A stretch of DNA of 64,000 nucleotides, taken from contig NZ_LJHU01000077.1 in assembly GCF_001295975.1 (NCBI RefSeq), positions 1 through 64,000 on the forward strand, in the 5' to 3' direction. Shown in pieces: positions 16,904-26,600 of this stretch; the first letter of the stretch is position 1, and each line of letters starts with the position of its first letter. The position numbers were made by a program, and so were the translations under genes. The notes beneath the pieces were generated by a model. That model saw only the letters and a list, made by a program, of their open reading frames with translations, ran no database searches and had not been told where the DNA came from. This DNA is from Brevundimonas sp. AAP58. Lineage in GTDB: Bacteria; Pseudomonadota; Alphaproteobacteria; Caulobacterales; Caulobacteraceae.

Positions 16904-19684
16904 TCAGTAGCGGTAGTTGATGCCGAACAGGAACGTCCGGCCATACTGCTGGAAGTCGATCGTCTGGCGCTCGTCGCCGTTCTGGAACGTCTTGAACGGC
17001 TCGTCGGTCAGGTTGTTGACCTGGAACAGGACGCTGGCCCCTTCCAGGATCCCAGACTGGAACTCATAGCCGATCTGGGCGTCGACGATGTTCTCCGCCG
17101 CGACCGAGCGCAGGGTGCGGCCGTTGCCGAAGCCGGCGACCTCGCCCAGGAAGTCGGAGCGATAGCGGTTGGACGCACGCAGCTGCCAGCCGTTGTTCTC
17201 GTAGTAGACGGTCAGGTTGGCGACCGTTTCCGACAGGCCGGGAAGAGCGGTGGCGTTCTGGCCGTCCGGCTTGATCTCGGAGGACGTCTGCGAAATCGAC
17301 AACTGGGCCCCGAAGCCTTCCAGCGACGGGTGGAAGATGTCGAACGGCGTGGACACCGCGAACTCGACCCCCGAAATGTAGCCGCCCTGACCATTATCCG
17401 GGGCCGAGACGACACCCTGGTTGATCACCGGAACGATCCCGCCTGTCGGATAACCGGTGAAATCGAAGATCTGGTTCCGGTTGAAGACGAAGGTCTCCAG
17501 GTCCTTGTAGAAGCCAGCCAGCGAGACGTAGCCGCGGCGATCCGCGAAGTATTTCTCGAACGACAGGTCGACCACATTGGCCGTGGTGGGACGCAGGTCG
17601 GGGTTGCCGCCGCCCCCGCTCCAGGGCGAGTTCACATCCGGCGTGGCACCGGGGATGTTGAAGGTGTTGTTGAAGCCGAAGTTGCGCGAGGCGCGCATGT
17701 CGTCCATGCGCGACCGGGCCAGCGTCCGGGCCAGCGCGAAGCGGGCAAAGAAGTCCGGCTGCATCTCCAGGATCAGGTTCACCGCCGGGAGGATTTCGTC
17801 GTACTCGGCCCCACCACTGACGGGGACGGACGCCGTGCTGGCCCCGGTGCCCGACGCCGCGAAGCCGTTCGAGCTCTGGTCGGTGCGCACATACTGGACG
17901 CCGATGTTTCCGAGCAGGGGCATGGAGCCCAGCATGTGGTCGATCCCCAGCTGGACGTAGCCGGTGTCCACCCTCTCCGTCACAGACCAGTTGCCCGACA
18001 GGACGTCAGCATTGGGGTTGCGCACGAGGTTGTAGAATCCGGAGTTCACCAGGCCCAGGGCGTCATAGCTGAGCACCCCGCCAAGGCCGAGATAGGTCAA
18101 CTGGGTCGCCGGCAGCAGGAAGGCCGTGGGGACCATAGGCGACCCGCCCCCCGGAATGCCGAGGAAGAACTGGTCGTTGACGAAGGTCTTCTCGCGCTCG
18201 GAGATGTTGACCCCGACCGTCAGGCGGCTGAAGGGCGTTTCGTCGCCGAAGTCATAGCGCGTCTCGAGGCGGACCGCGTTGATCTCGTCCTCGATCGAGG
18301 GGTTGTTGAGATAGCCGTCCTGGCCGCCGGGAATGATGTCCCCGCCCCAGCCCTGAGGGCTGGTCAGGCGGATCAGGTTCGGATCGGCGTAGTTGAGCTG
18401 GCTGGTGAAGCGCGGCACGCCATCGTCGTTGATGGTGAAGCCAAGCGTATCGAGCGCGCCAGCAACATCGCGTCCCGTGCCCGCGTAGGTCTCCAGCACC
18501 ACGTCCGTCCGCTCGACCCGCGACATGTTCAGGTCGGCCATGAAGGACCAGTTGTCGGTCGCGTTGAACACCGTGTTCCAGCCCACCGACAGGATCTCGC
18601 TGTCGCGGGTGTTCACGTCGTTGCGCAGAACGCCCTTGACGTTGGAGAACGACCCGGCCGTGACGAACCCGTCCTCGGTCGTATTGATGGTCAGGACGGG
18701 GCCCGGTCGGCAGGTCGGGGTCTGGACCTGTGGCGTGCCACACGCTCCTGAAGACCCACCCCAGGCCAGAGGGAACTCGATCCCGCGCAGGATCTGGGTG
18801 TTCTGGAACTCGGAATAGAAGGCGTCGACCGTGGTGTGGAAGCGGTCGTTCGGACGGAACTCCAGGGTTCCCATGAAGCCGTCGCGCTCAAGCTCCGACG
18901 ACATGACGTAGGGCTTGGTGCCGCCGATGACGAAGGCCCCGTTGGACGCGTTGGGATAGCCCCAGGCGTTGAAGCGCTCGGACTGATAGGGGCTTTCGAT
19001 GTGGGCATAGCCCAGAGCGATGCCCAGGGTGCCATCGAGGAACTGGTCGATGTAGGAGACCGAGTAACGGACGCCCTCATCGGTCGAACCGGCGTTCAGG
19101 GCGCCGATGTCGTTCAGCTCGTAGCGAACATTGGCCGCGAGCGCCTGGCGTCCAAAGGCCAGCGGCCGGACGGTCTGCAGATCGACGGTGCCGCCCAGAC
19201 CCTGGCCGATCAGCTGGGCGTCCGGCGTCTTGTAGACGGTCACGCCGCTCAGCAGTTCCGACGGATACTGGTCGAACTCAACGCCGCGGTTGTCGCCGGT
19301 GGTGACCTGCTCGCGGCCGTTCAGGAGGGCGGTGGTGTAGTCAGGGCCCAGGCCCCGCACCGAGATCAGCTGCCCCCGGCCGTCCAGACGCTGGACCGTC
19401 AGACCAGGCAGCCGCGCCAGCGATTCGGCGATCGACACGTCCGGCAGCTTGCCGATGTCCTCGGCGGTGATGACCTCGACGATCGAGGTGTTGCGGGCCT
19501 TGGCCGCGATCGAGCTCTGGATCGCCGCGCGAATGCCGGTGACGATGATCTCGTCAACTTCGGTCGCGTCCTCGTCCTGCGGCGCGGTCTGGGCGTGGGC
19601 GGCGCCGGCAAAAGCCAGAGCGGCGAGGACGCCGATGGCGCCTCCCGACAGCAGGCGGGCGCGCGTGTTGGTGCGATGGCTCAT
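16904..19684 (-). CDS. TonB-dependent receptor, maltodextrin-type
   Basis: 926 residues from ATG 19684. A Sec signal peptide ends near AHAQ (about residue 31). The TonB-box/plug region begins with VDEIIVTGIR and continues ITAEDIGKLPDVSIAESLARLPG, the plug signature of Caulobacterales/Xanthomonadales carbohydrate receptors. The rest is a large beta-barrel ending in the aromatic FGINYRY. It would import malto-oligosaccharides across the outer membrane. Divergent from the amylase gene, with TGCAA-type palindromes in the shared promoter region; this arrangement resembles the malA locus of Caulobacter. The ligand is inferred from neighbours. Confidence 0.92.
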   Translation of the reverse strand: MSHRTNTRARLLSGGAIGVLAALAFAGAAHAQTAPQDEDATEVDEIIVTGIRAAIQSSIAAKARNTSIVEVITAEDIGKLPDVSIAESLARLPGLTVQRLDGRGQLISVRGLGPDYTTALLNGREQVTTGDNRGVEFDQYPSELLSGVTVYKTPDAQLIGQGLGGTVDLQTVRPLAFGRQALAANVRYELNDIGALNAGSTDEGVRYSVSYIDQFLDGTLGIALGYAHIESPYQSERFNAWGYPNASNGAFVIGGTKPYVMSSELERDGFMGTLEFRPNDRFHTTVDAFYSEFQNTQILRGIEFPLAWGGSSGACGTPQVQTPTCRPGPVLTINTTEDGFVTAGSFSNVKGVLRNDVNTRDSEILSVGWNTVFNATDNWSFMADLNMSRVERTDVVLETYAGTGRDVAGALDTLGFTINDDGVPRFTSQLNYADPNLIRLTSPQGWGGDIIPGGQDGYLNNPSIEDEINAVRLETRYDFGDETPFSRLTVGVNISEREKTFVNDQFFLGIPGGGSPMVPTAFLLPATQLTYLGLGGVLSYDALGLVNSGFYNLVRNPNADVLSGNWSVTERVDTGYVQLGIDHMLGSMPLLGNIGVQYVRTDQSSNGFAASGTGASTASVPVSGGAEYDEILPAVNLILEMQPDFFARFALARTLARSRMDDMRASRNFGFNNTFNIPGATPDVNSPWSGGGGNPDLRPTTANVVDLSFEKYFADRRGYVSLAGFYKDLETFVFNRNQIFDFTGYPTGGIVPVINQGVVSAPDNGQGGYISGVEFAVSTPFDIFHPSLEGFGAQLSISQTSSEIKPDGQNATALPGLSETVANLTVYYENNGWQLRASNRYRSDFLGEVAGFGNGRTLRSVAAENIVDAQIGYEFQSGILEGASVLFQVNNLTDEPFKTFQNGDERQTIDFQQYGRTFLFGINYRY

Positions 19685-19749
19685 TCTCTTCCTCCCTGCG
19701 GACGTCTCGCGTTTCTATCGAACCGATCCCGTCCCGCTTCGCAAATCTA

Positions 19750-19762
19750 TGCAAAGTTTGCG
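19750..19762. promoter_or_regulatory. Candidate LacI-family operator, receptor-proximal
   Basis: TGCAAAGTTTGCG: GCAAA and TTTGC form a perfect inverted repeat about one central base. It lies 66 bp upstream of the TonB receptor start. The spacing matches the element TGCAAATTTTGCT next to the LacI gene start. Confidence 0.6.
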
Positions 19763-19904
19763 CGTCCTTGCAAGCCCGTAATCAACCTGTCGGAAATGCG
19801 TCATGCCGTCCCGGAGGCGATATCGCCCGTTATTGCGGCGCACCATGTCCACAAGTCCTGAGTCACAGCCGCATCGTTGCAGGATTGACACGGGGAAACA
19901 TCGC

Positions 19905-19918
19905 TGCAAAATCTTGCA
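19905..19918. promoter_or_regulatory. Candidate operator, amylase-proximal
   Basis: TGCAAAATCTTGCA has perfect TGCAA/TTGCA arms around four bases, 57 bp before the amylase ATG. The arms match the other sites in this locus, but the spacer is one base longer, so it may be a weaker or differently phased site. Confidence 0.45.
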
Positions 19919-19974
19919 AAGAGACCGGTTTGCCACGTCGCGTCCGGCCGGGAGTGAAGCAAGGGAGGGCGTCC

Positions 19975-21759
19975 ATGGGCGCGAGGAGACGCGGCATCCT
20001 GGCGATGCTGGCTGCGGCGACCGCCCTGTCAGCACCGGCGGCCCTGGCCCAGGCGGATGCCACCTACAGACAGCGCCTGCCCCAGGACGAGGTGATCTAC
20101 TTCCTGCTGCCCGACCGCTTCGCCAACGGCGACACCTCCAACGACACGGGCGGAATACCGGGCGGACGGCTGAACCATGGTTTCGATCCGACCGACGCCG
20201 GTTTTTACCAGGGCGGCGACCTTGTCGGCCTGATGCAGCAGCTGGACTACATCCAGGGCCTGGGCGCCACCGCCATCTGGGTCGCGCCGATCTTCAAGAA
20301 CAAGCCGGTTCAGGGCGAGCCGGGCCGGGAGTTCTCGGGCGCGCACGGCTACTGGGCGACCGACTTCACCCGGGTCGATCCTCACTTCGGCGAGAATGAC
20401 GACATGGCGGCCCTGGTCGAAGCCGCCCATGCGCGCGGCATGAAGGTCTACATGGACATCGTCGCCAACCACACGGCCGACGTGATCCGATACCGGGAAT
20501 GCCCGGCCAACGATTGCGCCTACCGCAGCCGGGCCGACTATCCCTACACCCGGCGCGGCGGGGTGGACGGCGAGCCGATCAACGACGGATTTGACGGGAC
20601 CAATTTCGAGCGCCTGACACGGCCGGATTATGCCTACACGCCCTACATCCCTGAGGGCGAGGAGACGGTGAAGGTCCCGGCCTGGCTGAACGACCCGATC
20701 TACTATCACAACCGGGGCGACACGACGTTTCGCAACGAGAGCTCGACGGACGGCGACTTCGCGGGCCTCGACGACCTGATGACCGAGCACCCGCGCGTCA
20801 TCGAAGGGATGATCGAGATCTTTGGCGACTGGATCGATCGCTACAAGGTCGATGGCTTCCGCATCGACACGGCCAAGCATGTGAATCCGGAGTTCTGGCA
20901 GGCCTTCGTCCCGGCCATGCTGGAACGGGCCGAAGCCAACGGCATCCCGAACTTTCATATCTTCGGCGAGGTCTATGACGTCGATCCGGCCCAGCTGGCC
21001 CGCTACACCCGGGTCGATCGCTATCCGACCGTTCTGGACTTCGGCTTCCAGTCGACGGTGACGGAGATCGTGGCGCGCGATGCGGCGCCCGACACCCTGG
21101 CGCGGTTGTTCTCCACCGACGTGCTCTACGAGGGCGGGGAGGCGGCGGCGCTGGCTCTGCCGACCTTCCTCGGCAACCATGACATGGGCCGAATCGGCAA
21201 CTTCATCCTGATGTCGAGGCCCGACATCTCGGACGAGGAGTTGCTGGCGCGCACGACGCTGGCCCACGCCTTCCTCATGTTCAGCCGGGGGGTGCCGACG
21301 ATCTACTACGGCGACGAACAGGGATTCACGGGCGACGGCGGCTATGGCGGGGCTCGGCAGACGCTCTTTCCTACACAGGTCGCCAGCTACGCCGACGACC
21401 GGATCATCGGCGGAGCCCAGGCCCCCTATTCCACCGAAGCACCGCTCTATCGCGCGATCTCGGAAATGGCGCGGCTGCGCGCGGCGGACCCACGCCTGCG
21501 CCGGGGCCTTCAGACCGTGCGGTTCGCAGCCGAGGAACCGGGCCTGTTCGCCGTCACGCGCCGCATCGACGGCGAGGCGGGAGAGACCCTGATCGTCTAC
21601 AACACGTCGACCTCCGAGATTTCCGCCAACATCGAGGTGGACGCCGCCTCGGTCGCATGGTCCTCGTCTCGCGGTGCCTGCCCGACGGCAGCGACCGCCC
21701 CCGCCAGCGTCCGGGTCACCGTGCCCGCGCTCGATTTCATCCTGTGCCGATCCGAGTAG
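19975..21759 (+). CDS. Exported alpha-amylase/neopullulanase-like enzyme, GH13
   Basis: 594 residues from ATG 19975, after GGGAGG. A signal peptide (residues 1-24, ending ALAQ) directs export. The GH13 barrel is complete: IVANHT, nucleophile Asp298 in GFRIDTAKH, acid/base Glu332 in FGEVYD, and Asp403 in NHDMG. A short insertion containing ECPANDCAYRS carries two cysteines, possibly a disulfide in the periplasm. It would cleave alpha-1,4 (and possibly alpha-1,6) linkages in imported maltodextrins, like SusA-type enzymes. First gene of an operon with the alpha-glucosidase that starts 7 bp after its stop. Confidence 0.92.
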   Translation: MGARRRGILAMLAAATALSAPAALAQADATYRQRLPQDEVIYFLLPDRFANGDTSNDTGGIPGGRLNHGFDPTDAGFYQGGDLVGLMQQLDYIQGLGATAIWVAPIFKNKPVQGEPGREFSGAHGYWATDFTRVDPHFGENDDMAALVEAAHARGMKVYMDIVANHTADVIRYRECPANDCAYRSRADYPYTRRGGVDGEPINDGFDGTNFERLTRPDYAYTPYIPEGEETVKVPAWLNDPIYYHNRGDTTFRNESSTDGDFAGLDDLMTEHPRVIEGMIEIFGDWIDRYKVDGFRIDTAKHVNPEFWQAFVPAMLERAEANGIPNFHIFGEVYDVDPAQLARYTRVDRYPTVLDFGFQSTVTEIVARDAAPDTLARLFSTDVLYEGGEAAALALPTFLGNHDMGRIGNFILMSRPDISDEELLARTTLAHAFLMFSRGVPTIYYGDEQGFTGDGGYGGARQTLFPTQVASYADDRIIGGAQAPYSTEAPLYRAISEMARLRAADPRLRRGLQTVRFAAEEPGLFAVTRRIDGEAGETLIVYNTSTSEISANIEVDAASVAWSSSRGACPTAATAPASVRVTVPALDFILCRSE

Positions 21760-21766
21760 GTGTGCG

Positions 21767-23416
21767 TTGACGCTAGAAGCCCTGAGCCCCCGAACGCACA
21801 GCCTACCCATCGCGGTGGCCGAGCCCCGCCGCGAGTGGTGGCGCGGGGCGGTGATCTATCAGGTCTATCCCCGCAGCTTCGCCGACACCAACGGTGACGG
21901 AATTGGCGACCTACCGGGCGTGACCGAGCATCTGGAGCACATCGCCTCGCTGGGCGTGGACGGGGTCTGGCTATCGCCCTTCTTCACCTCGCCCATGAAG
22001 GACTTCGGCTACGACGTCGCCGATTACCTCGGCATCGATCCAATCTTCGGCACGATGGATGACTTCGACCGGCTGGTGGAAAAGGCCCACCGACTGGGCC
22101 TGAAGGTCATCATCGACCAGGTCTATTCGCACACCTCGGACCTGCACGCCTGGTTCCAGGAAAGTCGCCAGGACAAGTCCAATCCCAAGGCGGACTGGTA
22201 CGTCTGGGCCGATCCCAAGCCGGACGGCACGCCGCCCTCGAACTGGCAGTCGGTGTTCGGCGGCCCGGCCTGGACCTGGGACGCGCGCCGGCACCAGTAC
22301 TACATGCACAACTTCCTGAAGGAGCAGCCGCAGCTCAACGTCAGGAACCCGGAGGTGCAGGAGGCCCTGCTGTCGGTCGCGCGGTTCTGGCTGGATCGGG
22401 GGGTGGATGGCTTCCGCTGCGACGCGCTGAACTTCTCGATGCACGACCCGGCGCTGACCGATAATCCGCCCGTCTTGACGCCTGGCAAGCGGACGCGGCC
22501 ATTCGACTATCAGCACCACTTCTTCAACCAGTCGCACGAGGACATCCCCGCCTTCCTGACACGCCTGAGACAGGTGGCTGACAGCTATGGCGACGACCGC
22601 TTCCTGGTCGCCGAGGTCGGCGGCGAGCGGGCCAATGAGGAAATGAAGCTCTACACCCAGGGGCCGGACCGGCTGCATTCGGCCTATGGGTTCCTCTATC
22701 TCTACGCCGACCGGCTGACGACCGACCTTGTCGACCGGGGCCCCGCCATGTGGCCGGGCGGACCAGGTGAAGGCTGGCCGTCCTGGACCTTCTCCAACCA
22801 CGACGCGCCGCGCGCCTTGTCACGCTGGGTCGAGGGCCGCGACGAGAAGGCCTTCGCCGAGATGGCGCTGCTGCTGCTCATGACGCTGCGCGGCAACGTC
22901 TTCGTCTATCAGGGCGAGGAGCTGGGACTGCCCCAGGCCAAGGTGCCGTTCGAGCGGCTGGTCGATCCCGAAGCCATCATCAACTGGCCCGAGACCCTGG
23001 GGCGCGACGGGGCGCGCACACCCATGCCGTGGAAGGCCGACAACGGCTTCGCGGGCTTCTCGGAGGCCGAGCCCTGGCTGCCGGTCGATCCGCGCCACCG
23101 GGCGCTGGCCGTGGCTGAGCAGGAGAAGGATCCCTCGGCGACCCTACATCTGGCGCGCCGTCTGATCGCGCTCAGGAAGGCTCATCCGGCCCTGCGGACT
23201 GGATCGATGACCATGCTGGATTCGCCCGATCACCTGCTGCTGTTCACGCGGCAGGAATGGGATGAGAACCTGCTCTGCGCCTTCAACATTGGCCACGATC
23301 CGATCGCCTGGCGTCCGCCCGCGGGCTGGGGCGTGGTTCAGGCAGTCAACTGTTCCGACCCGTGGCCAGGCGAGTTGCCACCGCTGGCCGGGCTGGTCCT
23401 GAGCGAGCCCCGCTGA
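21767..23416 (+). CDS. Alpha-glucosidase, GH13 (subfamily 23-like)
   Basis: 549 residues if TTG at 21767 is the start; it sits 7 nt after the amylase stop with GAGTAGG ahead. A GTG at 21815 would remove 16 residues but has no ribosome site. The sequence WWRGAVIYQVYPRSF opens the barrel. The catalytic triad is visible as Asp219 (GFRCDALNF), Glu283 (VAEVGG) and Asp346 (NHDAPR). Length fits AglA-type exo-alpha-glucosidases that release glucose from maltose and malto-oligosaccharides. No signal peptide, so probably cytoplasmic. It ends 6 bp before the convergent LacI gene. Confidence 0.93.
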   Translation: MTLEALSPRTHSLPIAVAEPRREWWRGAVIYQVYPRSFADTNGDGIGDLPGVTEHLEHIASLGVDGVWLSPFFTSPMKDFGYDVADYLGIDPIFGTMDDFDRLVEKAHRLGLKVIIDQVYSHTSDLHAWFQESRQDKSNPKADWYVWADPKPDGTPPSNWQSVFGGPAWTWDARRHQYYMHNFLKEQPQLNVRNPEVQEALLSVARFWLDRGVDGFRCDALNFSMHDPALTDNPPVLTPGKRTRPFDYQHHFFNQSHEDIPAFLTRLRQVADSYGDDRFLVAEVGGERANEEMKLYTQGPDRLHSAYGFLYLYADRLTTDLVDRGPAMWPGGPGEGWPSWTFSNHDAPRALSRWVEGRDEKAFAEMALLLLMTLRGNVFVYQGEELGLPQAKVPFERLVDPEAIINWPETLGRDGARTPMPWKADNGFAGFSEAEPWLPVDPRHRALAVAEQEKDPSATLHLARRLIALRKAHPALRTGSMTMLDSPDHLLLFTRQEWDENLLCAFNIGHDPIAWRPPAGWGVVQAVNCSDPWPGELPPLAGLVLSEPR

Positions 23417-23422
23417 ATGACC

Positions 23423-24436
23423 TCAACCGCCGCAGGTCTCGCGCACGATCAGGTCGGTGGGGATGCGCTCGGAGCGCCCTCCACCCTCCCCGGCGTGGTC
23501 CAGCAGCTTGGACACCATCAGCCGGCCGGCTTTCATCGTGTCCTGGGCGATGGTCGAAAGTGCCGGGCGCGAGTAGCGGCTGAACGGCACATTGTCGAAG
23601 CCGATGACGGAGACATCGTCGGGCACGCGTTTGCCGCCATGCAGCAGGGCGCGCACGGCCCCCAGCGCGATCAGGTCCGACGCGCAGACAATACCGTCGA
23701 AATCGAGCCCGCGCCGCAGCATGGAATCGACCGCTCCCTCGGCGCTCTCGACCTCGAAGTGAGCGGGAAGGATCAGGTCCGGGTCGACGCCCAGACCGGC
23801 CGCGTCGAGAGCCTCGACATAGCCGCGCTGGCGCTGCATGGCCTCGGGCGGATCGAGGTCGCCAAGGAAGACGATGCGCTTGCGGCCCAGGCGCGCCAGA
23901 TGGGCCGTCGCGCGGCGGCCGCCGCTGACATTGTCCGAGCCGATGGAGCAGTAGACCTGATCCGGGAGTTCGGCGCCCCAGACCACGAAGCGTCCGTCGG
24001 TCTCGGCCATGCGGTTGAAGGCAGAGTGCAGGGTCGACTGGCCCAGGAAGATCACGCCGTCCGCTCGGTTGGTGGTCATGGCGGCGTTCAGGTCGTCGAG
24101 GTTCTGGGGCGAGACGTGGCTCAGAACGATGTCGCAGCCGCGCTCGCGGGCGGCCTCGCCGACCCCAGCCAGAAGTTCCAGAAAGAACGGGTCGCTGAGT
24201 CGACCCTCCCGGCCCTGCGGACGCGGTGTCACCACGGCGATGGTGCCAGACGCCCCGATGGGGCCGGCCGGCATGTAGCGGCGAAACGGATAGTCGTGCT
24301 CGCGCGCCAGCTTCCAGATCTTCTGCTTGGTGCGGTCGTTGACGGCGGGATGGTCATTGAGCGCCCGCGACGCGGTCGAGATGGACACTCCGGCCAGGGC
24401 CGCGATGTCCTCAAGGCGGGTCGACCGGCGGCTCAC
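23423..24436 (-). CDS. LacI-family transcriptional regulator of the alpha-glucan genes
   Basis: 337 residues from GTG 24436. The start is chosen because the N-terminal helix-turn-helix (TRLEDIAALAGVSISTASRALNDH, about residues 6-29) then follows immediately, as in all LacI proteins. A longer frame from ATG 24490 would read through the palindromic operator. The periplasmic-binding-like ligand domain is complete through VIGFDNVPFSRYSRPALSTI. It very likely represses the surrounding receptor, amylase and GH97 operons and itself, released by maltose or a maltodextrin. The inducer is inferred. Confidence 0.92.
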   Translation of the reverse strand: MSRRSTRLEDIAALAGVSISTASRALNDHPAVNDRTKQKIWKLAREHDYPFRRYMPAGPIGASGTIAVVTPRPQGREGRLSDPFFLELLAGVGEAARERGCDIVLSHVSPQNLDDLNAAMTTNRADGVIFLGQSTLHSAFNRMAETDGRFVVWGAELPDQVYCSIGSDNVSGGRRATAHLARLGRKRIVFLGDLDPPEAMQRQRGYVEALDAAGLGVDPDLILPAHFEVESAEGAVDSMLRRGLDFDGIVCASDLIALGAVRALLHGGKRVPDDVSVIGFDNVPFSRYSRPALSTIAQDTMKAGRLMVSKLLDHAGEGGGRSERIPTDLIVRETCGG

Positions 24437-24447
24437 CGGATCACCAG

Positions 24448-24460
24448 TGCAAATTTTGCT
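24448..24460. promoter_or_regulatory. Candidate operator between LacI gene and GH97 operon
   Basis: TGCAAATTTTGCT, followed by a further GCAAAA, lies 12 bp before the LacI GTG and about 85 bp before the GH97 ATG. It has the same TGCAA-N3-TTGC layout as the site upstream of the TonB receptor, so autoregulation plus control of the GH97 operon is likely. Confidence 0.6.
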
Positions 24461-24545
24461 GCAAAACACGTCATCGGCGCATCTGCCCACCGGGCGAGGC
24501 GCTTGGCAAGAGCTTCGCTATAGAAGCCCCCAGGGAGTGAACACC

Positions 24546-26600
24546 ATGCGTAGTCTGTTGATGATCCTCGCCTTCCTGGCCTTGGCCTTGCCCTCGGTCG
24601 CACAGGAACGGCCGTTGGCGTCGGTGACCTCCCCGAATGGCGCACTGGTTGTCAGCGTCACAACAGACGGCGACGGTCGCCCCAGTTATGCCGTGAGCCG
24701 CCTGGGCCGCCCGGTGATCGAACCCTCACGGCTGGGCTTCATCCTGACCGACGCGCCCAAGCTGGAGCGCGGCCTGGAGCTGACCGCGCGGCCACCCACC
24801 GATCATGACGACACCTGGGAGCAGCCATGGGGCGAGCGGCGCGAAATCCGCAATCATTACCGTGAGCTGCGCGTCACCTTCACCGAGCGCGCCGACCTGC
24901 GCCGGACGTTCGACGTCGTCTTCCGCGTCTATGACGATGGCCTGGGCTTCCGCTACGAGTTTCCCGAGCAGGATGCCTTGCGCACCGTCCGCATCGGTTC
25001 GGAGCTGACCGAGTTCAACATCGCTGAGGACGGCGAGGCCTGGTGGATCCCCGCCTGGGAATGGAACCGCGAGGAATACCTCTATCACCGCACGCCCATC
25101 GAGGGCGCGGGGACGACGCAGACGCCCATGACGATGCGGCTCGATTCCGGCCTGCACGTCTCGATCCATGAAGCGGCGCTGGTGGACTATTCCGGCATGA
25201 ACCTGCGCCGGTCAGAGGGCCGCCGCTTCGTCGCGGCCCTGACCCCCGGATTCACGAATGCGGCGGTCGAGAGGGACGCCCCCTTCCCCACCCCGTGGCG
25301 GACGCTGCAGATCACCGACACGGCCGGAGCGCTGGTCGAATCCAGCCTGATCCTGAACCTGAACGAGCCCAATGCCCTGGGCGACGTCAGCTGGGTCCAG
25401 CCGATGAAGTACGTCGGCGTCTGGTGGGAAATGCATCTGGACACCAAAACCTGGGCCTCGGGCCCGCGTCACGGCGCGACCAATGAGAATATCCGGCGTC
25501 ACATCGACTTCGCCGCCGAGCACGGCTTCGGCGGGGTGCTGGTCGAGGGCTGGAACGTTGGCTGGGACGGCAACTGGTTTGGCAACGGCTGGGACTATTC
25601 CTTCACCCAGCCCTATCCGGACGTCGATCTGGAAGGCTTGGCCGCCTATGCCCGCGAGCGCGGCGTACAGATCATCGGCCACCATGAGACCGGCGGTAAC
25701 GCCTACCACTACGAGCAGCAGATGGAGGCCGGCTTCGACCTCTATGAGCGCCTCGGCATCGGGGCAGTGAAGACCGGCTACGTCGCCGACGCCGGCGGGG
25801 CGAGAGTCACCGGGCCTGACGGCCAGCCGACCTTCGCCTGGCACGAAAGCCAGGCCATGGCGCGTCACCACCTCGCCGTGGCCCTGGAAGCCGCCGAGCG
25901 TCGAATCTCCGTCAATCCGCACGAGCCCTTCAAGGACACGGGCCTGCGCCGCACCTGGCCCAACATGGTCACCCGCGAAGGCGCGCGCGGCATGGAGTTC
26001 AGCGCCTGGGGCCAGCCGGGCAATCCGCCCGAGCACGAGGTCAATCTGATCTTCACGCGCCTGCTGGCCGGGCCGATGGACTATACGCCGGGCATCTTCG
26101 GCATGGAGACGCGCAGCCCGGACGGCATCGCCACGACGTGGGCCAAGCAGCTGGCGCTGTATGTCACCATCTACAGCCCGCTGCAGATGGCGGCCGACCT
26201 GCTGGACAACTACGAGGCCAACCCCGGGCCGTTCCAGTTCATCAAGGACGTGGCGGTGGACTGGGACGAGACCCGCGTCCTGAATGGCGAGATCGGCGAC
26301 TACGTCACCATTGCACGGCGCGAGCGCGATGGGCGGGAGTGGTTCCTGGGCTCCATCACCGACGAGCATCCGCGGGTGCTGTCGGCGGACCTGAACTTCC
26401 TCGAGCCCGGCGTGCGCTATCGCGCAGAAATCTATCGCGATGGGCCGAACGCCGACTGGCGCGACGGCAACGGCCGCAGCCGTACCGACATCGTCATCGA
26501 GCAGCGCGAGGTCACCTCGGCCGAGACCCTGACGCTCGTGCTCGCTCCCGGCGGCGGCCAGGCCATCCGCTTCGTGCCGCTGGGGAGGGCGCGGCGTTGA
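24546..26600 (+). CDS. Exported alpha-glucosidase, glycoside hydrolase family 97 (SusB-like)
   Basis: 684 residues from ATG 24546 after AGGGAG. The signal peptide ends at PSVAQ (about residue 19). The N-terminal beta-sandwich (about 25-270) is followed by the GH97 barrel with VGVWWEMHLDTKTW, FGGVLVEGWNVGWDG, HHETGG and ISVNPHEPFKDTGLRRTWPN, then DYTPGIF. These features and length match SusB-type calcium-dependent alpha-glucosidases of the periplasm that release glucose from starch oligosaccharides. Its stop overlaps the TTG start of the transporter. Confidence 0.93.
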   Translation: MRSLLMILAFLALALPSVAQERPLASVTSPNGALVVSVTTDGDGRPSYAVSRLGRPVIEPSRLGFILTDAPKLERGLELTARPPTDHDDTWEQPWGERREIRNHYRELRVTFTERADLRRTFDVVFRVYDDGLGFRYEFPEQDALRTVRIGSELTEFNIAEDGEAWWIPAWEWNREEYLYHRTPIEGAGTTQTPMTMRLDSGLHVSIHEAALVDYSGMNLRRSEGRRFVAALTPGFTNAAVERDAPFPTPWRTLQITDTAGALVESSLILNLNEPNALGDVSWVQPMKYVGVWWEMHLDTKTWASGPRHGATNENIRRHIDFAAEHGFGGVLVEGWNVGWDGNWFGNGWDYSFTQPYPDVDLEGLAAYARERGVQIIGHHETGGNAYHYEQQMEAGFDLYERLGIGAVKTGYVADAGGARVTGPDGQPTFAWHESQAMARHHLAVALEAAERRISVNPHEPFKDTGLRRTWPNMVTREGARGMEFSAWGQPGNPPEHEVNLIFTRLLAGPMDYTPGIFGMETRSPDGIATTWAKQLALYVTIYSPLQMAADLLDNYEANPGPFQFIKDVAVDWDETRVLNGEIGDYVTIARRERDGREWFLGSITDEHPRVLSADLNFLEPGVRYRAEIYRDGPNADWRDGNGRSRTDIVIEQREVTSAETLTLVLAPGGGQAIRFVPLGRARR

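Larger units (their letters stand above)
19685..19974. promoter_or_regulatory. Divergent promoter region, TonB receptor and amylase operon
   Basis: 290 bp without a credible gene. It is AT-richer than its surroundings and contains GCAA-rich palindromic elements at 19750-19762, 19767-19774 (CTTGCAAG) and 19905-19918. Similar elements precede the LacI/GH97 pair at 24.4 kb. The arrangement suggests binding of the local LacI-type regulator to control both directions. The amylase ribosome site GGGAGG is at the right end. Exact promoters could not be assigned. Confidence 0.7.

Noticed and set aside
16694-18751. A 685-residue open frame on the plus strand
   Set aside because: Antisense to the TonB receptor; no start signal and no recognisable domain.
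24503-24524. Sigma-70 promoter TTGGCA/TATAGA before GH97
   Set aside because: The two hexamers are only 10 bp apart, far from the usual 17.
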